Below are positions 1-8,208 of a stretch of 64,000 nucleotides of DNA, piece by piece. The position numbers and the translations under genes were made by a program. Positions within the stretch are counted from its first letter, which is position 1. Each line of letters begins with the position of its first letter. The stretch lies in contig NZ_JADOBI010000002.1 of NCBI RefSeq assembly GCF_015644585.1, positions 186,001 to 250,000 of the forward strand, read 5' to 3'. The notes beneath the pieces are model-generated. The model saw only the letters and a list, made by a program, of their open reading frames with translations, searched no databases and had not been told where the DNA came from. Origin of the DNA: Rahnella laticis (GTDB lineage: Bacteria > Pseudomonadota > Gammaproteobacteria > Enterobacterales > Enterobacteriaceae).

Positions 1-338
1 GTCTGCCGGGGATCGCACGCAACATGGGTTACGCCTCGCTGGAATGGGCACCGGTTGACGGCTGGCACGCGGGCGCGGATGTCCGCTACATGAGCGATAT
101 CGAAGTCAATGATGAAAACAGCGAGCAGGCGCCGGCCTATACCGTCGCCAGCGTGAGTGCGGGTTACCGCTTCAACTGGAACAAAGTGACGCTCGACCTG
201 TTCACCCGCGTCGATAACCTGTTCGACAAAAATTACGTCGGTTCCGTGATCGTCAACGAAGGCAATGGCCGCTATTTCGAGCCTGCACCTGGCAGGAACT
301 ACGGTGGCGGAGCTACGCTCTCTTATAGCTTCGAATAA
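1..338 (+). CDS. TonB-dependent receptor, C-terminal part
   Basis: The reading frame is open from the window edge (codons in frame from base 3) and ends in TAA at 338, so only about the last 112 residues are present. They show alternating hydrophobic/polar beta-strands, the VDNLFDKNYV segment near the end that is typical of TonB-dependent siderophore receptors, and a terminal aromatic residue (YSFE end) as expected for an outer-membrane barrel. The substrate cannot be told from this fragment. The in-frame ATG at base 24 is internal, not the start. Family assignment is fairly secure; specificity is unknown. Confidence 0.85.
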   Translation, partial: LPGIARNMGYASLEWAPVDGWHAGADVRYMSDIEVNDENSEQAPAYTVASVSAGYRFNWNKVTLDLFTRVDNLFDKNYVGSVIVNEGNGRYFEPAPGRNYGGGATLSYSFE

Positions 339-396
339 GTTTTATGTTTTCAATCAGTCAAAGAAGTCCGTTTTAATTTTGTAAAAAAGTACCCCC

Positions 397-442
397 GCGA
401 AGCTGCCAGACGCCTGCACGTGTTAACGCTGGCAGCATTCGC
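397..442. terminator. Imperfect hairpin between receptor gene and gcd
   Basis: Arms GCGAA-GCTGCCAG (397-409) and CTGGCAGC-A-TTCGC (429-442) can pair into a long stem around a 19-base loop. There is no strong T tract, so it may be a transcript-end structure of the receptor gene or a leader structure of gcd rather than a classical terminator. Confidence 0.4.
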
Positions 443-529
443 AAGGCATGACGCCCGTGTAAACCGGGTGTTCTTGAAGATTCAGCGCACCTGAATCGAC
501 GATTATAAAAATCTGTAAGGTCATCAACT

Positions 530-2923
530 ATGGAAACGAAAGCCTCGTTATCACGCATCGTCGTAATAATTACCGCTTTGTTCGCCGCGTTAAGCGGGAT
601 TTATCTTTTAGCCGGCGGTATCTGGCTGGCGAAATTAGGTGGTTCTATTTATTACATTATTGCCGGTGTGATTTCGCTGGTCACCGCGTGGCTGCTGTTC
701 CGCCGTCGCTCTTCTGCATTACTGCTTTACGCCGTGTTCCTCTTCGGCACCACGATCTGGGCTGTGTGGGAAGTGGGCACAGACTTCTGGGCGCTGACAC
801 CGCGTCTGGACGTGACCTTCTTCCTCGGCCTGTGGATCCTGCTGCCCGTTGTGTATAACCAGATGATCGCTAAGAACGCTTTCGCACGCGGCGCACTGGC
901 GCTGTCGCTGGTGTTCACCGTGATCGTTCTGGGTTATTCCATCTTCAACGACCCGCAGGTCATTAACGGCACGATTAAAGCGGCAGATTCTGCGCCTGCC
1001 AAATCGGATTCCGGCATTCCTGACGGTGACTGGCCTGCCTATGGTCGTACTCAGGGCGGTACCCGTTACTCGCCGCTGAGCCAGATCAACGACCAGAACG
1101 TGCATAAGCTGGATGTGGCCTGGACTTTCCGTACTGGCGACCTGAAAACAGCCAACGATCCGGGTGAAATCACGGATGAAGTGACGCCAATCAAAATCGG
1201 CGACATGCTTTATCTGTGTACGCCACACCAGAAACTGTTTGCTCTGGATGCTGCGACCGGTAAAGAGAAGTGGAAATTTGATCCGCAGCTCAAGCCGAAC
1301 CCGACTTTCCAGCACGTCACCTGCCGTGGTGTGTCTTATCATGAGACCACGCCAGCCGCGCAAGGCACCGAAACCAACGGCGCAGCGCCTGCGGTTTGTT
1401 CACGTCGCATCATTCTGCCTGTCAACGATGGCCGTCTGTTCGCACTGGACGCTGAAACCGGCGCACGTTGCCCGGCATTCGGTAACAACGGTGAGCTGAA
1501 CCTGCAAAGCAACATGCCTAACGCGGTTCCTGGCCACTACGAACCGACTTCACCGCCAATCATCACTAAATCTGTGATCATTGTTGCCGGTGCGGTAACC
1601 GATAACAACTCAACCCGCGAGCCTTCTGGCGTGATCCGTGGTTTTGACGTTGAAACCGGTAAACTGCTGTGGGCCTTCGATCCGGGCGCGTCTGATCCGA
1701 ACAAGCTGCCTGCTGAAGGCGAGCACTTCGTGGCGAACTCCCCGAACTCATGGGCTCCTGCGTCATATGACGACAAACTGGATCTGGTTTACCTGCCAAT
1801 CGGCGTAGCGACTCCGGATATCTGGGGCGGCAACCGTACACCAAATATGGAACGTTTCGCGAGCGGCCTGCTGGCGCTGAACGCCTCCACCGGTAAACTG
1901 GCGTGGTTCTACCAGACTGTTCACCACGATCTGTGGGATATGGACGTTCCGGCTCAGCCAACGCTGGCTGACATCACCGACAAGAACGGCAACAAAGTTC
2001 CTGCGATTTATGTACCGACTAAAACCGGTAACATCTTCGTGCTGGACCGTCGTGACGGTAAGCTGATTGTTGATGCGCCTGAGAAACCTGTTCCGCAGGG
2101 CGCGGCGAAAGGCGACCACGTGTCTCCGACTCAGCCATTCTCCAAACTGACTTTCCGTCCTGAAGCCAAACTGACCGGCAAAGACATGTGGGGCGCAACG
2201 ATCTACGACCAGCTGATGTGTCGTGTGATCTTCCACAAACTGCGCTACGAGGGGACGTTCACGCCGCCTTCAGAGCAGGGCACGCTGGTATTCCCGGGTA
2301 ACCTGGGGATGTTCGAGTGGGGTGGTATTTCTGTGGATACCGACCGTCAGGTGGCTATCGCTAACCCGATTGCTCTGCCGTTCGTGTCCAGACTGATCCC
2401 ACGTGGCCCGGGCAACCCGATCGAGCCAGATGCTAACGATAAAGGCGGTTCCGGTTCTGAGTCTGGTATCCAGCATCAGTACGGCGTGCCTTACGCGGTA
2501 ACCCTGAATGCGTTCCTGTCTCCGCTGGGCTTCCCATGTAAACAGCCTTCATGGGGTTACATCTCCGGCGTTGACCTGAAAACCAACGACATCGTGTGGA
2601 AAAAACGTATCGGCACCGTGCGCGACAGCTCACCGGTTCCGCTGCCGTTCAAAATGGGTATGCCAATGCTGGGCGCACCGATTTCTACCGCCGGTAACGT
2701 ATTCTTCATCGCGGCAACCGCAGACAACTACCTGCGCGCGTTCAACATGAGCAACGGTGACAAACTTTGGGAAGCCCGTCTGCCAGCAGGCGGCCAGGCA
2801 ACCCCAATGACTTACTCTGTGAATGGCAAACAGTACGTTGTTATCGCAGCCGGTGGTCACGGATCGTTTGGCACCAAACTGGGCGATTACATCATCGCTT
2901 ACGCACTGCCAGACGAGAAGTAA
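530..2923 (+). CDS. gcd: Membrane-bound PQQ-dependent glucose dehydrogenase
   Basis: Oxidises glucose to glucono-lactone in the periplasm with PQQ as cofactor and passes electrons to ubiquinone. At 797 residues it matches the usual length of enterobacterial Gcd (about 796). About five hydrophobic helices lie in residues 8-140, followed by a periplasmic eight-bladed PQQ propeller with tryptophan-docking type repeats (for example LDAATGKEKWKFD, FDVETGKLLWAFD). The HHDLWDMDVPAQP segment and the downstream YVPTKTGNIFVLDRR segment correspond to the active-site Asp and Lys regions of the family. The start ATG follows a weak AAGG. A rho-independent terminator follows, so it looks monocistronic. No PQQ biosynthesis genes lie in the window. 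Confidence 0.97.
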   Translation: METKASLSRIVVIITALFAALSGIYLLAGGIWLAKLGGSIYYIIAGVISLVTAWLLFRRRSSALLLYAVFLFGTTIWAVWEVGTDFWALTPRLDVTFFLGLWILLPVVYNQMIAKNAFARGALALSLVFTVIVLGYSIFNDPQVINGTIKAADSAPAKSDSGIPDGDWPAYGRTQGGTRYSPLSQINDQNVHKLDVAWTFRTGDLKTANDPGEITDEVTPIKIGDMLYLCTPHQKLFALDAATGKEKWKFDPQLKPNPTFQHVTCRGVSYHETTPAAQGTETNGAAPAVCSRRIILPVNDGRLFALDAETGARCPAFGNNGELNLQSNMPNAVPGHYEPTSPPIITKSVIIVAGAVTDNNSTREPSGVIRGFDVETGKLLWAFDPGASDPNKLPAEGEHFVANSPNSWAPASYDDKLDLVYLPIGVATPDIWGGNRTPNMERFASGLLALNASTGKLAWFYQTVHHDLWDMDVPAQPTLADITDKNGNKVPAIYVPTKTGNIFVLDRRDGKLIVDAPEKPVPQGAAKGDHVSPTQPFSKLTFRPEAKLTGKDMWGATIYDQLMCRVIFHKLRYEGTFTPPSEQGTLVFPGNLGMFEWGGISVDTDRQVAIANPIALPFVSRLIPRGPGNPIEPDANDKGGSGSESGIQHQYGVPYAVTLNAFLSPLGFPCKQPSWGYISGVDLKTNDIVWKKRIGTVRDSSPVPLPFKMGMPMLGAPISTAGNVFFIAATADNYLRAFNMSNGDKLWEARLPAGGQATPMTYSVNGKQYVVIAAGGHGSFGTKLGDYIIAYALPDEK

Positions 2924-2954
2924 TCCGCGTTTGAAGAAAGTGTGAAATGAATGG

Positions 2955-2979
2955 AAAGGCCGCGAAAGCGGCCTTTTTT
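2955..2979 (+). terminator. Rho-independent terminator after gcd
   Basis: GGCCGC (2958-2963), loop GAAA, GCGGCC (2968-2973), followed by six T and preceded by A bases. It lies 34 bp after the gcd stop and also faces the convergent acyltransferase gene. Confidence 0.92.
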
Positions 2980-2983
2980 ACGG

Positions 2984-3442
2984 CTATAGCAAACGCAGCA
3001 GTTTCGCCGGATTCCCCGCGTACACGCCTTTCTCTGTAATATCTTTCGTCACCACGCTGCCCGCGCCGATGACCGCGCCGTCACAAATGGTTACAGCCAG
3101 AATGGTCGCGCCGCTGCCGATCGAAACGTGGTTGCCGACCACAATTCTGGCCCATGAATCACGATCCGGATTGGGTTTCCCATCACGGAACATATCGTTA
3201 GCAAACATCACGCCGTGGCCGATAAAACATTCCTCACCGACGGTAACGTATTCGCAGATAAAACTGTGCGACTGGATTTTCGTTCCGCGTCCTATTTTGG
3301 CGTTTGCCTGAATTTCGACAAAAGGGCCGACAAAAACCGCATCGCCCAGTGTGCAGCCATAGACGTTGGCCGGTTCGATGATCACGACGCCGTTGCCCGT
3401 AATCACGTTTTTGACCTGTGCTTTGTGAGATGTGCAGGGCAT
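2984..3442 (-). CDS. Hexapeptide-repeat acyltransferase (left-handed beta-helix)
   Basis: A 152-residue protein made mostly of imperfect hexapeptide repeats (residues about 15-140; e.g. ITGNGVVIIEPANV, VGNHVSIGSGATIL, VIGAGSVVTKDI). It ends with the GNPAKLLR signature of the xenobiotic or nucleotide-sugar acetyltransferase group (WbbJ/WlbB-like). Such trimers transfer an acetyl group from acetyl-CoA to a sugar or amino-sugar. The start at 3442 is chosen because AAGGAG lies 7 bases upstream; a longer reading frame to 3493 has no ribosome site. It stands alone and convergent to gcd, so the acceptor substrate is unknown. Confidence 0.8.
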   Translation of the reverse strand: MPCTSHKAQVKNVITGNGVVIIEPANVYGCTLGDAVFVGPFVEIQANAKIGRGTKIQSHSFICEYVTVGEECFIGHGVMFANDMFRDGKPNPDRDSWARIVVGNHVSIGSGATILAVTICDGAVIGAGSVVTKDITEKGVYAGNPAKLLRLL

Positions 3443-3607
3443 CCGGTGCTCCTTTAAAATAATCAGAAGGATTCCACTCAACATTTCAGGCATAGTGCCG
3501 ATGTCTTTTTAGTCTTTTAAAACAGACAATAATTTATACTTTATTGCGGAGTTCGTTTTGTAAGAAACGAATATCACTGAACTCATAAACTTCAGGGAAA
3601 ATGTGAA

Positions 3608-4411
3608 ATGACAGACATGGATGTAAAAATTGTAGAAGAAAATACGGTGCCTAAGGCGATCAATCGCCTGATCAAGAATGGCTGGGCGGGCGCAGTGGCT
3701 TCGGCACTGATCACCGTCGCGCTGGATGTCTATTTCTGGACAAGCGGCGTCAGAAACGTGCTCGTTTATTTAAACCTTATTTATGTGTTCGTAGCCTGTG
3801 GTTTGGCATACGGGATTTACCGGCGCAGCCGCACCTGCGCGGTACTGATGCTTCTGCTGTTTGTACTGGATAAAGTCTACGCGCCTGTTGTTTACAGCAG
3901 CAGTAACATTCTTTTCTTTGCCATGTTTATGATATTTTTTTCCGGCGGGGTTGTGGGCACTTTCTGGTATCACTCAAAAGCACGTTCGCAGTATGTCAGC
4001 AGCACAAAAGTGCTGCTCCTGACGGCGTTGTGTGCAGCCGTCTGCATAGGATTCGTGGCTGGCGTGAAATACCTGATGACCGATTCCCCGCAGAAAGCCT
4101 GGCATGAATTCCATCAGCAACTCGATACAGTCAATGCGAAAGGCAGCTTCCCGGTCAGATTGGATTATTACACCGTCCTGCAAAGCGCCGAGCTCAATGA
4201 CAAAACCCTCATTTATACCTACACAATCGAAAACATCCGCCTTGCCGATATCACCGATGCCCAACTTGAAACTCAGAGCCGGAATAATTTCACGGGGGCC
4301 TATTGTGCGGGCAATATGGTGAAGAAATACGGTTTGAAGGTTGAGTACGTGTATACGCAAGGGTTGACTGAAAAATCATATTCCTACAATAAAAATGATT
4401 GCATGAATTAA
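3608..4411 (+). CDS. Unrecognised inner-membrane protein
   Basis: A 267-residue protein with about four to five hydrophobic segments in residues 25-160 (around AVASALITVALDVYFW, VLVYLNLIYVFVACGLAYG, ILFFAMFMIFFSGG and VLLLTALCAAVCIGFVAG), then a polar C-terminal domain of about 95 residues with two Cys (AYCAGN and NDCMN) that could form a disulfide outside the membrane. The topology suggests a periplasmic C-terminal domain. I do not recognise the family and assign no function. Confidence 0.7.
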   Translation: MTDMDVKIVEENTVPKAINRLIKNGWAGAVASALITVALDVYFWTSGVRNVLVYLNLIYVFVACGLAYGIYRRSRTCAVLMLLLFVLDKVYAPVVYSSSNILFFAMFMIFFSGGVVGTFWYHSKARSQYVSSTKVLLLTALCAAVCIGFVAGVKYLMTDSPQKAWHEFHQQLDTVNAKGSFPVRLDYYTVLQSAELNDKTLIYTYTIENIRLADITDAQLETQSRNNFTGAYCAGNMVKKYGLKVEYVYTQGLTEKSYSYNKNDCMN

Positions 4412-4416
4412 GGCAT

Positions 4417-4446
4417 TGCCGGACAAAGTTTTCGCTATGTCCGGCA
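4417..4446. terminator. Hairpin after the membrane protein gene
   Basis: TGCCGGACA (4417-4425) and TGTCCGGCA (4438-4446) form a perfect 9-bp stem around a 12-base loop just after the stop at 4411. No T tract follows, so termination is likely but not proven by the sequence. Confidence 0.5.
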
Positions 4447-4529
4447 CCCCGTCACCAGCGGGTAGTTACGGCAAATCTGGGAGAGTCAGCAAAAGTGTTA
4501 AGCCGTGATATAAAAGGCCCGGTCTGCTT

Positions 4530-4799
4530 CTATGTGAACAGGAATTTAATCGTCGATCCCAGAAGATATAAAGCGAATGCGATCTGCAATACCCGGAATA
4601 AGCGCCTGACATAGCGCCATTGGTTGCGTTCTCTGGCGTTGGCTTTAGCGATTGAAGCATCGGGGTTTTCTCTTTTTTTCCTTCTTTTCTGTAGCTCAGC
4701 ATAGCCCCAATAGATAAGAAGAAGAACAACCAATATTTTCATAAGGACTGAGCTTTCTATATTGAAATGTGCTTCCCAATGCCAGTTTGTACTGCTCAT
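4530..4799 (-). CDS. Small unrecognised membrane protein
   Basis: An 89-residue protein with a hydrophobic helix at about residues 18-34 (VLMKILVVLLLIYWGY), a strongly basic middle stretch (LQKRRKKRE) and a second hydrophobic helix near the end (VLQIAFALYLLGSTI). An AGGTG ribosome site lies about ten bases before ATG. It is unrecognised; two-helix topology with a basic cytoplasmic loop is the main visible feature. It is convergent with the preceding gene. Confidence 0.6.
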   Translation of the reverse strand: MSSTNWHWEAHFNIESSVLMKILVVLLLIYWGYAELQKRRKKRENPDASIAKANARERNQWRYVRRLFRVLQIAFALYLLGSTIKFLFT

Positions 4800-4950
4800 T
4801 CCTTCTCACCTCTTCGGTTGACTTCGAGGGTTTATAACAAGTAATGACCTTGATATCCATACTTATTGAAAGGTTATTATGCATTCAGACAGAGACTCCG
4901 GGTTAAGCAATTTGCATGCTCAACCCGGACGGCGTTCTTTTCAGGCGGGG

Positions 4951-5982
4951 TTATTTAGCCAGCAGTTCTTTACGGACGATTTCTGCGCCTGCGCTTAACG
5001 CATCGAGTTTGCCTCGTGCGACACCGCGCGGTAACGGGATCATGCCGCAGTTGGTGCAAGGGTAGAGTTTATCTGCGTCGACGAACTGCAATGCTTTGCG
5101 GAGCGTCGCGGCAACTTCCTCAGGTGTTTCAATGCTATTGGTTGCCACATCAATGGCTCCAACCATCACCTTTTTACCGCGAATGAGTTCCAGCAGTTCG
5201 ATGGGAACATGCGAGTTATGGCATTCCAGTGAGATAATATCGATATTTGATTTCTGCAGCTTCGGGAGAATCTTTTCGTATTGTCGCCAGTCTGTTCCCA
5301 GCGTTTTTTTCCAATCCGTATTGGCTTTAATGCCGTAGCCGTAGCAAATATGAACCGCCGTCTCACATTTCAGCCCTTCAATGGCTCTCTCTAACGTGGC
5401 AATGCCCCAGTCATTCACTTCATCAAAGAACACATTAAAAGCGGGTTCATCGAACTGGATAATATCGACGCCAGCGGCCTCTAATTCTTTCGCTTCTTCG
5501 TTGAGAATTTTAGCGAATTCCCAGGCCAGTTTTTCGCGGCTTTTATAGTGGTTGTCATAAAGCGTGTCGATCATCGTCATCGGGCCTGGCAGGGCCCATT
5601 TGATCGGCTTGTCTGTTTGCTGACGCAAAAACTTGGCATCTTCAACAAATACAGACTTTTGGCGGCTCACCGGGCCAACGACGGTCGGCACGCTCGCATC
5701 ATAGCGATCACGAATTTTAACGATCTCACGTTTCTCAAAATCAACGCCGTTAAGATGCTCAATAAACGTGGTGACAAAATGCTGACGTGTTTGCTCGCCA
5801 TCACTGACAATATCAATACCTGCCTGCTGCTGATCTTCCAGACAAAGACGCAGGGCATCTTGTTTACCGTCGGTTAATTCCTGATCTTGCAATTTCCAGG
5901 GTGACCAGAGGACCTCAGGTTGTGCCAGCCAGGAAGGTTTAGGTAAACTGCCCGCCGTTGAAGTGGGTAATAACTTTTTCAT
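4951..5982 (-). CDS. mesD: Core-type methionine synthase (MesD family)
   Basis: A 343-residue homologue of the C-terminal catalytic half of MetE, without the N-terminal half. Zinc ligands of the MetE core are visible: H and C in AVHICYGYG, E in SLECHNS and C in PCTNCGMIP. The substrate-side IQFDEPAF motif is also present. Core synthases of the MesD group, with the DUF1852 protein MesX, make methionine from homocysteine without methylfolate (established for the family; not shown here). Start at 5982 (ATG, AGGGT upstream) is preferred over a TTG at 6012. mesX lies directly upstream (stop at 6009), so the two form an operon. Confidence 0.85.
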   Translation of the reverse strand: MKKLLPTSTAGSLPKPSWLAQPEVLWSPWKLQDQELTDGKQDALRLCLEDQQQAGIDIVSDGEQTRQHFVTTFIEHLNGVDFEKREIVKIRDRYDASVPTVVGPVSRQKSVFVEDAKFLRQQTDKPIKWALPGPMTMIDTLYDNHYKSREKLAWEFAKILNEEAKELEAAGVDIIQFDEPAFNVFFDEVNDWGIATLERAIEGLKCETAVHICYGYGIKANTDWKKTLGTDWRQYEKILPKLQKSNIDIISLECHNSHVPIELLELIRGKKVMVGAIDVATNSIETPEEVAATLRKALQFVDADKLYPCTNCGMIPLPRGVARGKLDALSAGAEIVRKELLAK

Positions 5983-6008
5983 AATAGATGACCCTGTATT
6001 TTGGTTAA

Positions 6009-6992
6009 TCAAAGAACGGAATTAGCAGTCCACTGCTCAAGAATTGCCTGGTAGGGTTTAATGAAATTATCTTCAGTAAACTTTCCCTGCTCGATGGCTA
6101 AATGGCTACGTTCTTCCCGATCATAAACAATTCGTGTTAATGAATAATCTTGTTGATTCAGGCTTGGCTGATAGCATATTCCTGCCGCTGAATTCGCGTT
6201 ATAAATCTCAGGACGGTAAATCTTCTGGAACGTCTCCATCGTGCTGATGGTGCTGATCAGTTCGAGATTGGTGTAATCGCTGAGTAAGTCGCCAGAGAAA
6301 TAGAAAGCCAATGGCGCAACGCTATTTGCAGGCATGAAATAACGAACCTGTAATCCCATTTTGCTGAAATAGTGATCGGTTAATGAAGATTCATCCTGCT
6401 GATATTCGATACCCAAAACAGGATGCACATTACCCGTACGGTTATAGATGTTTTTACTTGAGACACTGAGACAGATCACGGGCGTTTTGGGGAAGTTTCT
6501 TTTGTAACTGTCTGAGTTGATGAAATGTTTGAAGATATTCCCGTGTAATTCGCCGAAATTATCGGGAAGGGTAAACTGGTTTTTTCCCTTATTGTGCGCA
6601 GAAAGCAGTACGCTAAAATCATAGTCACGTACGTATGAGGAAAAATTATTCCCGACAATACCGTTAATGCGTTCGTTCGTTTTTTTATCAACGATATTCG
6701 TTTTTAATATTTCAATGACCGGGAAAGTATCGCTATTGCCTTCAGCGTCAATCTTCAGCTCAACGGAAACAATTTCAAGTTCGACGCAATAACGATCGCC
6801 TTTAGGATTATCCCAATGCGCAAGAGAATTGAAACGATTGTCAATCATCACTAAGGCGTTGCGCAAATTCTCCTGGCGTTTCTCACCTCTGGCCAGATTC
6901 GCAAAGTTGGTGGTGATACGCGTACTTTCCGAAGGGTTATAATCCTCGTCGAAACGAATGCTCTTAACAGTAAATGCAAACTCTTTATTCAT
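6009..6992 (-). CDS. mesX: DUF1852 protein, partner of MesD
   Basis: A 327-residue DUF1852 protein. The family is found next to and is needed with the MesD core methionine synthase; its biochemical role is thought to concern the unusual methyl donor. The gene ends 26 bp before the mesD start and is first in the operon. The protein has no signal peptide or membrane segment. The upstream region holds a perfect TGAA-N5-TTCA box (MetR type), consistent with control by methionine metabolism. Family assignment comes from sequence and from the mesD neighbour. Confidence 0.82.
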   Translation of the reverse strand: MNKEFAFTVKSIRFDEDYNPSESTRITTNFANLARGEKRQENLRNALVMIDNRFNSLAHWDNPKGDRYCVELEIVSVELKIDAEGNSDTFPVIEILKTNIVDKKTNERINGIVGNNFSSYVRDYDFSVLLSAHNKGKNQFTLPDNFGELHGNIFKHFINSDSYKRNFPKTPVICLSVSSKNIYNRTGNVHPVLGIEYQQDESSLTDHYFSKMGLQVRYFMPANSVAPLAFYFSGDLLSDYTNLELISTISTMETFQKIYRPEIYNANSAAGICYQPSLNQQDYSLTRIVYDREERSHLAIEQGKFTEDNFIKPYQAILEQWTANSVL

Positions 6993-7186
6993 TGTATTCC
7001 GGCACCCTGATGTATGAAATATAACCTGATATGTTGCTTGCCTTACAGGAATAAACCTTTTTCGTTTCTGACTTGCTACATCCTGTAGCCTTCAACATAT
7101 TTACAGATAACAATTATGTAAAATTCTTGTATGCACAATTTATGCCTGAGTCATTGAATGAGGAAAAGTGATTTAATTTCACCGAA

Positions 7187-7203
7187 CATGAACGATGTTC
7201 ATG
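7187..7203. promoter_or_regulatory. Candidate MetR-binding box upstream of mesXD
   Basis: The 17-bp sequence CATGAACGATGTTCATG is an inverted repeat with 7-base arms around GAT and contains an exact match (7189-7201) to the MetR consensus TGAA-N5-TTCA. It lies about 195 bp before the mesX start, in a 369-bp gap that otherwise holds only an AT-rich presumed promoter region (7060-7170). MetR control is an inference. Confidence 0.55.
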
Positions 7204-7361
7204 ATCAGCCATAGGGCAGGAATGCGACAGAGCGCACATTACGATGATTTATGGCGTTGATGCTGAAGGTCAGAGAGGGGAAAGGAACCGGCTGGCAGCT
7301 GATTTTCCATCAGGGCACGCCAGCGGCTGAAGCGCTGGCGTTGCCTTGTGCCGGCTAATCA

Positions 7362-7607
7362 TCAGGAAGAAGCACAGCCCGCAGGATTAAATACCCGTGT
7401 TGTCGACGCCGGATTATTGGCGAGTTTATTTTCCGGCCTGCGGGGGCGCGCAACCAATTCTCCGCCACAATTCGGGCAGATTCCGCCCAGTTTGGTTTCG
7501 GCGCAAGTGACGCAGAAGGTGCATTCAAATGAGCAAATTCTTGCATCAGCTGAAGCGGGAGGCAGATCGGTATTGCAACACTCGCAGCCAGGTCTCAGTT
7601 CCAGCAT
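7362..7607 (-). CDS. DUF1272 zinc-ribbon-like small protein
   Basis: An 81-residue cysteine-rich protein. The first 55 residues carry the DUF1272 pattern: ECCNTDLPP, ICSFECTFCVTCAE and GICPNCGGELVARPRRP, with eight cysteines that probably bind zinc. An AGGA ribosome site lies eight bases before ATG. The function of the family is unknown. It is transcribed in the same direction as mesX, but the 369-bp gap makes a shared transcript unlikely. Confidence 0.8.
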   Translation of the reverse strand: MLELRPGCECCNTDLPPASADARICSFECTFCVTCAETKLGGICPNCGGELVARPRRPENKLANNPASTTRVFNPAGCASS

Positions 7608-7766
7608 AGAAATTTATCCTCTGTGGGTTTACTTCATGAGCAAGTTTCAATTTTCACCGACGTGTATCGTCGTAAACATAACCTGAAACGGCGGCTTGGG
7701 AAAAGTCCCGCGTCGGGATAGCATGCTGTAACAGGAACAAAAATGTTAAGGAGCAATATTTTGAGA

Positions 7767-8156
7767 ATGCAAAAAAGAGGGCTGGGATACGTGGCGATTG
7801 TGGTCGATGACTATGATCGCGCCATTGAGTATTACACGGATAAACTCGGTTTTACGCTGGTCGAAGATACGCCGCAGCCGGGAAAACGTTGGGTTGTCGT
7901 CACGCCACATCCCGGCAGCGACTGCAATCTGCTGCTGGCGCGGGCTTCAAATGAACGCCAGCAAACCTTCATCGGCAACCAGTGCGGTGGAAGGGTGTTT
8001 TTGTTCCTGCATACCGATGATTTCTGGCGCGACTACCACGCGATGAAAGCCAAAGGTGTCACGTTTTGCGAGGAACCTCGCGAAGAAGAATACGGCACCG
8101 TCGTCGTGTTCGAAGACCTCTACGGCAACCGCTGGGATTTGTATCAGAATCGCTAA
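7767..8156 (+). CDS. VOC (glyoxalase/bleomycin-resistance fold) family protein
   Basis: About 129 residues with the vicinal-oxygen-chelate fold pattern: GLGYVAIVVDDYDRAIEYY at the start and VVVFEDLYGNRWDLYQNR at the end, the latter carrying the typical GNRWDL strand. The specific reaction is unknown. The start is uncertain: AAGGAG (7748-7753) sits just after an ATG at 7743, so initiation at the TTG at 7761 (seven bases after the site) or the ATG at 7767 fits better than 7743. Confidence 0.8.
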   Translation: MQKRGLGYVAIVVDDYDRAIEYYTDKLGFTLVEDTPQPGKRWVVVTPHPGSDCNLLLARASNERQQTFIGNQCGGRVFLFLHTDDFWRDYHAMKAKGVTFCEEPREEEYGTVVVFEDLYGNRWDLYQNR

Positions 8157-8164
8157 TTTTTGCT

Positions 8165-8200
8165 GATAGCGGCGCGCAATGAGCTTTGCGCGCCGCTATC
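8165..8200. terminator. Long perfect hairpin between convergent genes
   Basis: GATAGCGGCGCGCAA (8165-8179) and TTGCGCGCCGCTATC (8186-8200) form a perfect 15-bp GC-rich stem with a six-base loop between the VOC gene and the convergent MFS gene. It lacks long T tracts, so it may act as a bidirectional terminator or mRNA end protector. Confidence 0.7.
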
Positions 8201-8208
8201 ACGCTTTA

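Noticed and set aside
719-1363. A 214-codon minus-strand frame in gcd
   Set aside because: It lies entirely inside gcd with His/Gln/Arg-rich composition and no recognisable domain.
4399-4614. A 71-codon plus-strand frame
   Set aside because: It overlaps the stop-proximal hairpin and is antisense to a better-supported membrane protein gene.
7348-7686. A 112-codon plus-strand frame
   Set aside because: It is antisense to the DUF1272 gene, which has clear conserved cysteine motifs and a good ribosome site.
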